Assembly: GCA_964595945.1 (NCBI GenBank)
Contig: CAZQSL010000019.1
Location: 1 to 40,621, forward strand
Origin: CAZQSL01 sp964595945
Lineage (GTDB): Bacteria; UBP15; UBA6099; JAJRTR01
Length of the DNA stretch: 40,621 nucleotides
Direction of reading: 5' to 3'
Positions 35,164 to 40,621 of this stretch are shown piece after piece (the first letter of the stretch is position 1; each line of letters starts with the position of its first letter). The notes beneath the pieces are model-generated. The model was given only the letters and a program-made list of their open reading frames with translations, ran no database searches and was not told where the DNA came from. A program made the position numbers and the translations under genes.

Positions 35164-35775
35164 GTGTTGAAAACAGGTGTGCTCGCCCTTCAGGGTGACT
35201 TTGAACTTCACGCGAAATCTCTTGTCCGTGCCGGGGGAGTCGAAGTGTCGGAAATCCGCACTCCGCGTGAACTTGATGATGTCAGCGGGCTGGTGATCCC
35301 CGGGGGCGAGTCTACTACGTTGACCCGGCTGCTGAAGTGGAGCGGCCTTGACACCGCGATCGCCAGCCGTTACGAGTCCGGCACTCTCGCAGTCTTCGGC
35401 ACATGTATGGGCATGATCCTCGTAGCAAGCGAAGTCGTCAATTATCCCGATGTCTTCAGATTCGGGTTTTTGGATATTACGGTCGAGCGCAACGCTTATG
35501 GACGGCAGGTCGAGAGTTTCGAGGCTGATATAGACTATATGGAGAGCGAAGCTCCCTTCAGGGCGGTTTTCATACGAGCCCCGCAGGTCAGGCGTATCGG
35601 CGGCGATGTCGAAATCATCTCTACGCATGACGGTTTGCCTGTCCTCATGGCGCAGGGCAACTGCCTCGCCGGATCGTTTCATCCTGAATTGACTGAAGAT
35701 GTCCGCATTCACAGATTTTTCGTCGAGCGTTTTGTCACTCCGCTCGCAAGGCATCATGCGGGAGTAACCGGATGA
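35164..35775 (+). CDS. pdxT: Pyridoxal 5'-phosphate synthase glutaminase subunit PdxT
   Basis: 203 aa from GTG 35164, placed by SD AAGGAG and the direct opening MLKTGVLALQGDFELH. Class I glutamine amidotransferase: nucleophile C81 in FGTCMG (an M replaces the usual A/G after Cys), oxyanion PGGESTT (46-52), and the dyad H173/E175 in SFHPELTED. It hydrolyses glutamine and channels ammonia to PdxS. Its stop overlaps the next start as ATGA, so yaaR-like translation is coupled. Confidence 0.95.
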   Translation: MLKTGVLALQGDFELHAKSLVRAGGVEVSEIRTPRELDDVSGLVIPGGESTTLTRLLKWSGLDTAIASRYESGTLAVFGTCMGMILVASEVVNYPDVFRFGFLDITVERNAYGRQVESFEADIDYMESEAPFRAVFIRAPQVRRIGGDVEIISTHDGLPVLMAQGNCLAGSFHPELTEDVRIHRFFVERFVTPLARHHAGVTG

Positions 35776-36233
35776 AAGTCGAACGACCAACCGACAAACG
35801 GCCCGCAAGGGCAGGGGAGATCAGGCGCGGGACGGCCGTGCGCAAGGGCGCGGGTACATTTGACACGGGTTCTTTTCAGGACAAGCTCTATGAAACCCGC
35901 CGCGATCTCATCAGGGAAGAACTCGACGCGTTGCTTTCCGAGATCGACAAACATGCGCGGGAAATCGAAAAAAGCCTTACTTTCGATTCGCTTACGGCAT
36001 ACAAGCAACTTATCAAGAAATTTCTCGATATCGTCGTGAACGATCTGTACAAGGTCGAGGACAAACTCGAAATCACGTCGACAGGCAGAAAAAAGTCTTA
36101 CCAGTTAATCAAGAAAATCGATACGGCTCTCGATGAGATTGCCACCGAATTCATGCAGAAGCAGTCGGGTTTGATAGGTTTTATGAGCCGTATTGACCAG
36201 ATACGTGGAATGTTGCTCGATCTTTACAGCTAA
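35772..36233 (+). CDS. YaaR-like protein (DUF327)
   Basis: 153 aa from ATG 35772 in an ATGA overlap with pdxT. Almost entirely helical and charged, with a basic disordered N terminus (about 1-35), then DTGSFQDKLYE and KQLIKKFLDIVVNDLYKV, and a C-terminal helix ending IRGMLLDLYS. These features and the position just before holB match Bacillus YaaR (DUF327), whose function is unknown. No membrane segment or enzyme motif. Followed by holB after 17 nt. Confidence 0.8.
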   Translation: MKVERPTDKRPARAGEIRRGTAVRKGAGTFDTGSFQDKLYETRRDLIREELDALLSEIDKHAREIEKSLTFDSLTAYKQLIKKFLDIVVNDLYKVEDKLEITSTGRKKSYQLIKKIDTALDEIATEFMQKQSGLIGFMSRIDQIRGMLLDLYS

Positions 36234-36250
36234 GGGCGGAAATCGTACAG

Positions 36251-37276
36251 ATGCCGATCAATGATATAGTGGGACAGCAACTCGCCGTGAGATCGCTCCT
36301 GGGTTTTATCAAGCGAGCCCAGCTCCCGCATGCCATGCTTTTCGTCGGACCGGACGGATGCGGCAAGCGGACAACCGCTCTTGCCTTTGCCCAGGCGGTC
36401 AACTGCGCCAGCCCGCGTGATGGCGATGCCTGCGGCAAATGCGAGTCTTGCCATCGTACCGCTGCCGGCATTGACCTCGACGCCCTTGTGTATGTGCCCG
36501 CCCGCCTTAACCTCAGGAGAGATGAGGCAGATGTCATCCGGGCCGAAGCGATGATCACTCCCAATACGGGCAAAAGGAAATTCATCATTCTTGACCGTGC
36601 TGATTATATCGAATCAGAATCCGCAAACTTGCTTCTGAAAATTATCGAGGAACCCCCCGCGAATACGGTATTTATTTTGCTCGCCGCAAATGAGCATCTG
36701 TTACTACCGACAATCAGGTCACGTGTGTTGAAAGTGCCCTTCAAACCGCTTTCGCCAGCAGACGCTCAGAGTGTGCTGGGAGACAGGATGCCGGCTGAGT
36801 CGGTCCGATACCTCTATGGCATAGCTCGCGGCGATGCCGGAATGATTGTCAGGATGTCCGAAGATGAGAGCTTTTCTCAGGCGGTAGCACAACTTGAAGA
36901 TTTCATAAAAACCAGATTGAACAAACCGTCGATTCCGTTGGCGCCTTCGATGCTTGCGCAAGAGCTTGCCACTATTGCCCAAAGTGTTAAACTGCCGAAA
37001 TCCGAGGGGGAAACCGACGCTGCCGCAGACAGAAAATCACTGTTGTTTTCGCTCGATGTGATCCTCGTATATGTTGAAAAAAAATACAGGATGTTGATTG
37101 AGAGCGGCAGGGCGACGCCAGGTTCGCTGAAATGGCGCCAGCTCAGTGTTTGCTGCTCTCTGCTCGAAACAGTAATGGGTACACAGAAGGCTATCAGGGG
37201 CGGCTGCAATACTAATCTCGCACTCGAATCCATGTGCCTGACCTACAGAAAAACGATGGCCGTGATCGCGGGCTGA
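36251..37276 (+). CDS. holB: DNA polymerase III delta' subunit
   Basis: 341 aa, ATG 36251 after AAGGGCGGAAA. AAA+ clamp-loader subunit: Walker A-type loop GPDGCGKRT (33-41), the four-cysteine zinc finger C52/C61/C64/C67, FIILDRADYIE (Walker B region), ESANLLLKIIEEPP (the conserved E-E-P-P) and the sensor strand FILLAANEHLLLPTIRSRV. The usual S-R-C motif reads SRV here. It acts with tau/gamma and delta to load the sliding clamp. Upstream yaaR-like and downstream ricT-like genes match the Bacillus order yaaR-holB-yaaT. Confidence 0.92.
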   Translation: MPINDIVGQQLAVRSLLGFIKRAQLPHAMLFVGPDGCGKRTTALAFAQAVNCASPRDGDACGKCESCHRTAAGIDLDALVYVPARLNLRRDEADVIRAEAMITPNTGKRKFIILDRADYIESESANLLLKIIEEPPANTVFILLAANEHLLLPTIRSRVLKVPFKPLSPADAQSVLGDRMPAESVRYLYGIARGDAGMIVRMSEDESFSQAVAQLEDFIKTRLNKPSIPLAPSMLAQELATIAQSVKLPKSEGETDAAADRKSLLFSLDVILVYVEKKYRMLIESGRATPGSLKWRQLSVCCSLLETVMGTQKAIRGGCNTNLALESMCLTYRKTMAVIAG

Positions 37277-37303
37277 ACGGATGCGACCGGCACGGAGGAA
37301 TAA

Positions 37304-38194
37304 ATGATTGTACGTGCTGCCGATGTTAGATTTGACTACCTCAACAAATCATTCCTTTTCGATGCTCAGAGCATCGACGCGACGCCGGGCGATATCGTTG
37401 TCGTGGAAACCGACTATGGCCTCGATATGGGAATCCTCGCGGAGGATATTGCGGAAAAGGAGATAGACCAGGCAAGCCTGCCGCTGAAAAAACTGCTTAG
37501 GGTAACGACAGAAGAAGACCTGATCAAACTCCAGGAGCTTGGCCCGAGAGAAGAAAAGGCGCATGAGGTCTGTGTGGAGGAAATTGAAAAGGCATCGCTG
37601 CAGATGAAACTCGTGAATGTGCGCTATTCGTTCGACGGTTCGCGTGTATCCTTCTGCTACACTGCTGACGGCAGGGTCGATTTCAGGGAACTTGTCAAAA
37701 AACTTGCGGCACGGCTGAAAACCAGAATCGAACTCAGACAGGTGGGCGTGAGAGACGAAGCCCGTTTGTTTGGCGGATTCGGGCCGTGCGGGCGCAGATT
37801 GTGCTGCGCGTCTTTTCTTCACGAATTCAAATCGGTTTCCATCAAGATGGCGAAAGAGCAGGGGTTGCCGCTCAATCCGGTCAAGATTTCAGGGATATGC
37901 AGCCGGCTGTTCTGTTGCCTGCGATATGAATACAGCGAGTATCTCGCCGTCAAACGCCTTTTGCCGCGTGTCGGTCATACGATCGAGCAGGACGGCGTCA
38001 AGGGACGCGTCACCAATATCAATGTGCTCAAACACTCGGTCACGGTCTATACGGAAAGCGGAGGATGGGCAGAGGTCAAAATCGACATACCTGAAAATGA
38101 TCTTATCAAGTGTTGCCAGGCCTGTGCCGCGGAAACGGACGAAGAGCGTGAAAATAACTCGGACTTCATCCCTGACGAACCGCCGACCGCATGA
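37304..38194 (+). CDS. ricT: PSP1-domain protein, RicT (YaaT)-like
   Basis: 296 aa, ATG 37304 with GGAGGAATAA directly upstream. The PSP1 domain (about 50-235) carries the six family cysteines C162, C167, C168, C199, C204 and C205 (GPCGRRLCC, GICSRLFCC), which in the Bacillus Ric complex bind an iron-sulphur cluster. A C-terminal CCQAC pair is extra. In Bacillus, RicT works with RicA and RicF to steer mRNA maturation by RNase Y and affects sporulation and biofilm. Neither partner is visible in this window. It lies 27 nt after holB, the conserved place. Symbol by family and synteny; the function here is inferred. Confidence 0.88.
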   Translation: MIVRAADVRFDYLNKSFLFDAQSIDATPGDIVVVETDYGLDMGILAEDIAEKEIDQASLPLKKLLRVTTEEDLIKLQELGPREEKAHEVCVEEIEKASLQMKLVNVRYSFDGSRVSFCYTADGRVDFRELVKKLAARLKTRIELRQVGVRDEARLFGGFGPCGRRLCCASFLHEFKSVSIKMAKEQGLPLNPVKISGICSRLFCCLRYEYSEYLAVKRLLPRVGHTIEQDGVKGRVTNINVLKHSVTVYTESGGWAEVKIDIPENDLIKCCQACAAETDEERENNSDFIPDEPPTA

Positions 38195-38309
38195 ATTGCA
38201 TTGAAAAACTTTGCCGGATATTCGGACATTATTCATAGAGGCGGCGAATGCGGGAATTGGTTTTTGATACCGCGATCCGCTCCTGCCATGAGGCTATGGA
38301 AAGACAACG

Positions 38310-40325
38310 ATGATAGGCAGCAATATTGCGGATAAATATCAGATACTCGAACACATCAGGGAAAATGCGCTCATAGATGTGTATGTCGGGCGGCGGATCG
38401 ACGACGGTGGGCCGGTGGTGATCAAGATCGTAAAGGATGCGGTCGCACGATCCTGTGGCGGATTTGCGTCGCTCCAGCCTCATTTCGACAGAGCCGCGAG
38501 CCTTGCTCATCGCGATGTCTCAAGGCTGATCGATTATGGCACGACTATCGAAGAAGTCTATTACGTCGAAGAGTATTATGATGGCATGACGATGAAGAGC
38601 ATCATGGAGCGCGCAAGGTCGATCAGTCCGGTCAAAGCGCTCAACCAGATCATCAAGGCGGTCGAAGTGCTTGCCTTTGCCCACACGCAAGGCATCGTCC
38701 ACGGCATGATCACTCCCGAATCCATCATAATCGGCGGCGATCTCGGCGTGCGTATGACTGATTTTTGCATTTTGCCTCAGTTGCATCGCGACGTGACGCG
38801 CGGACTGGTGAGCATGCCGCCCGACATCAGGTATTGTGCTCCTGAGGTTTTCGAAGGCGGACGTCCGACTGCCGCATCCGATGTCTACTCCATTGGTATG
38901 GTCCTCTATGAACTCATCGCCGGCAAGCCGGCTATCGATAAACATTCCCGCTCCCGCGTCCCGCTGCCTGTAAGGGAGATCAAGCCTGAAGTCCCGAAAT
39001 TTCTCGAATCCGTCATCATGAACAGTATTGCTCAGGCAGCTGAGCGCAGATATCCCGACGGCAATGCCCTGCTCGAAGAGCTTCACATGTGCAGATCGTC
39101 ACTCGTGAGAGCTATCTATGAGTCACAGGGCGCCGCCCCCCAGCCGCATGAGCCTGATGAAAATACCACGGGAGTATTGCGTGATGCCAGCGTGCGGGAC
39201 AACATAACTGAACGTATTACATTTACACCACAGCCAAACGCTCAAAGCTCTCGTGGAGATGCCGGAAATAACGAGAATTATGGCGCGCCAGCAGGAAATG
39301 ACGCCGTTATCGGAGAGATGAATATGCCCAATGATGGACCTCCGCAGGGGAAAAACAAACCCAGAAAAAAAATGCCGCCCGCCCTCACTGCTTTTCTTAT
39401 CGCACTCGGGGTGTTGATCGTGATCATGGCATTCGGCATCAAGATTGTCATCGATCTCCTCGGACTCAACTCTGGGACAGCTACTGTCATAGTGCCTTCG
39501 GTCAAGGGTAAAAGCGTCGTCGAAGCGAAATCACTTCTCGGCAGCTATAAACTCGAACCCGAAATCACAGCCGAACAATTCAGCTCGGATATGCCAGAAG
39601 GATATGTCATCATGCAGAATCCTCCTGAAAGCACAAGGGTCAAAACCGGCCGCAAGATCGAGCTCATTATCAGTCGCGGCCAGGAAACGGTCGACGTGCC
39701 GAATGTTACGGGGATAAAAGCTGACGATGCCAGGGTGATTATCGCGAAGGCAGGATTCAAGCTTGGAGACGTTTCCGAAGAGTATAATGACAGTGTCGAA
39801 AACGGGTATGTCATTTCGCAAAATCCCGCTCCGGACGAAAAGCATGCCGCCGGATATGTAATCAGCATTATCGTCAGCAAAGGTGTGCCGAAACGCATGG
39901 TGGTCATGCCGCGTCTGATCGATCTGCCGCTAAATGAGGCGCGAAACCTGCTTGAAATGAACAATATCAACCGGATCAACGTCAAACAGTTGCCCACAGG
40001 CGCTCAGGACAGAGGGTATGTCGCGGCGCAGAGTGTGCTCGAAAATACCGAGATCGACCCGTCGCGCGAGGTCACAATTTACGAGGCGGTGCCGCCCGGT
40101 TCGGGAAACAATTCACTTGTCGAGGGTGTGATCAAGCACAAAGTCCAGTCGCGCCGTCACGCTCAGGAAGTCGTCATCATGGTTTATGACAACAATGGCG
40201 CGCGGGAAGTTTATCGTCAGAGTCACCAGCCCGGCGAAATCATCGAGGTCAAAGTGGAAAGTTACGGCAAGACCAGCATCAAGGTCTATCTCGACGGCAT
40301 TCTGGCTAAAGAGCAGACCAACTGA
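38310..40325 (+). CDS. PASTA-domain serine/threonine kinase homologue lacking catalytic motifs (pseudokinase)
   Basis: 671 aa, ATG 38310, SD GGAAAG. N-terminal protein-kinase fold (about 1-280): K39 in VVIK is kept and a CAPE motif is present (176-179), as is DVYSIGMVLYEL (helix F). But the glycine loop reads HIRENALIDVY with no glycine, the H-R-D catalytic motif is HGM (131-133), the catalytic-loop Asn is Ser (S138), and D-F-G is DFC (151-153). A disordered linker (about 290-350) follows, then one TM helix (about 357-380), three PASTA domains (about 387-455, 456-525, 526-597) and a C-terminal beta domain as in PrkC. The layout is the wall-sensing PrkC/PknB type, but the active site looks dead. 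No PP2C phosphatase gene is beside it. Confidence 0.88.
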   Translation: MIGSNIADKYQILEHIRENALIDVYVGRRIDDGGPVVIKIVKDAVARSCGGFASLQPHFDRAASLAHRDVSRLIDYGTTIEEVYYVEEYYDGMTMKSIMERARSISPVKALNQIIKAVEVLAFAHTQGIVHGMITPESIIIGGDLGVRMTDFCILPQLHRDVTRGLVSMPPDIRYCAPEVFEGGRPTAASDVYSIGMVLYELIAGKPAIDKHSRSRVPLPVREIKPEVPKFLESVIMNSIAQAAERRYPDGNALLEELHMCRSSLVRAIYESQGAAPQPHEPDENTTGVLRDASVRDNITERITFTPQPNAQSSRGDAGNNENYGAPAGNDAVIGEMNMPNDGPPQGKNKPRKKMPPALTAFLIALGVLIVIMAFGIKIVIDLLGLNSGTATVIVPSVKGKSVVEAKSLLGSYKLEPEITAEQFSSDMPEGYVIMQNPPESTRVKTGRKIELIISRGQETVDVPNVTGIKADDARVIIAKAGFKLGDVSEEYNDSVENGYVISQNPAPDEKHAAGYVISIIVSKGVPKRMVVMPRLIDLPLNEARNLLEMNNINRINVKQLPTGAQDRGYVAAQSVLENTEIDPSREVTIYEAVPPGSGNNSLVEGVIKHKVQSRRHAQEVVIMVYDNNGAREVYRQSHQPGEIIEVKVESYGKTSIKVYLDGILAKEQTN

Positions 40326-40332
40326 CTGGCGC

Positions 40333-40391
40333 GTGAGTTGTTTCTCACCCGGTGCCGCCACTGTCATGTGCGTATGCCGGCATCTTTTTTT
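40333..40391 (+). terminator. Hairpins and T-run between the PASTA gene and rpe
   Basis: GTGAG-TTGTTT-CTCAC (40333-40348) forms a 5-bp stem just after the stop. GGTGCCG (40351-40357) can pair with CGGCATC (40378-40384), with one G-U, ahead of seven T (40385-40391). The T run ends at the rpe SD, so it might attenuate rather than fully end transcription. Confidence 0.3.
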
Positions 40392-40402
40392 GGAGTAATT
40401 CG

Positions 40403-40621
40403 ATGAAAGACATTGTAATCTCCCCGTCCATGCTGAGCGCGGACATCTTCAAATTTGGCGAACAGATACACGAACTGAAAAGAGTCGGCGCCGGCACTCT
40501 GCATGTCGATGTCATGGATGGCCAATTTGTGCCCAACATCACGATCGGGCAGGGGCTGCTCGCCACTCTCGACAGGGGCACGCCGATGCCGCTCGATGTG
40601 CATCTGATGATCGATCGTCCC
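40403..40621 (+). CDS. rpe: Ribulose-phosphate 3-epimerase (partial, 5' end only)
   Basis: 73 codons to the window edge, ATG 40403 with TTTGGAG 8 nt upstream. Opening SPSMLSADIFKFGEQIHEL and HVDVMDGQFVPNITIG give the family's metal- and phosphate-handling strands: S at residue 7, and H/D in H-V-D-V-M-D-G. DVHLMIDRP adds the next conserved histidine. It interconverts ribulose 5-phosphate and xylulose 5-phosphate in the pentose phosphate pathway, a (beta/alpha)8 barrel of about 220 aa. In Bacillus rpe also follows prkC, with rsgA between them; rsgA is absent here. Confidence 0.93.
   Translation, partial: MKDIVISPSMLSADIFKFGEQIHELKRVGAGTLHVDVMDGQFVPNITIGQGLLATLDRGTPMPLDVHLMIDRP

Noticed and set aside
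1..40621. tRNA, rRNA, insertion sequences, riboswitches
   Set aside because: I looked for T-loop-like sequences, terminal inverted repeats with transposase and known leader structures, and saw none I could support.

Overview
The window comes from an uncultured-looking bacterium that I cannot place confidently. The pdxS-pdxT and yaaR-holB-ricT order resembles Firmicutes chromosomes. A GT9 (heptosyltransferase-type) enzyme and a Wzx-type export locus would also fit a diderm candidate phylum, so the taxonomy stays open. I see no rRNA, tRNA, insertion sequence, CRISPR array or phage gene.

Layout. (1) 1-14933, minus strand: one uninterrupted reading frame of at least 4977 codons, running off the left edge. 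It encodes a secreted giant: signal peptide, two 'GWxLV' segments, a protease prodomain, a subtilisin-type catalytic domain with an intact D/H/N/S set, two further beta domains, about 38 tandem Ig-like domains of about 103 residues each, and an NHL beta-propeller. A 100-N assembly gap (3130-3229) lies in a part of the array whose flanks are near-identical at a 618-bp (two-domain) period. (2) 15261-16994, plus strand, divergent from the giant: a J-domain / zinc-ribbon / coiled-coil protein, preceded by a good promoter, a CRP/FNR-like palindrome and a possible 12-codon leader. (3) 17280-18425: a GT9 glycosyltransferase, then about 390 bp of non-coding DNA with small palindromic and 9-bp repeats. 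(4) 18817-19749, minus: a secreted protein of unknown function with its own promoter. (5) 19835-27307, minus: a tightly packed polysaccharide operon, read as flippase, GT2, GT4, GT4, polytopic membrane protein, GT4. (6) 27432-33920, minus: a signalling block with a PAS/HisKA_2 kinase, a receiver-PAS-GAF-PASx4 histidine kinase and a TPR protein, all overlapping, preceded by a small secreted protein. (7) 34257-40621, plus: a housekeeping operon of pdxS, pdxT, yaaR-like, holB, ricT-like (PSP1), a PASTA 'kinase' whose catalytic motifs are missing, and the start of rpe.

How it fits together. Regions 3 and 5 make and export surface glycans, region 1 is a cell-surface or secreted protease/adhesin-scale protein, and region 6 is a sensory module with no output regulator in the window. 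Region 7 combines PLP synthesis, clamp loading and a wall-sensing-type PASTA protein that looks like a pseudokinase. The items most worth a second look are the giant protease with its collapsed repeat gap and the PASTA pseudokinase.
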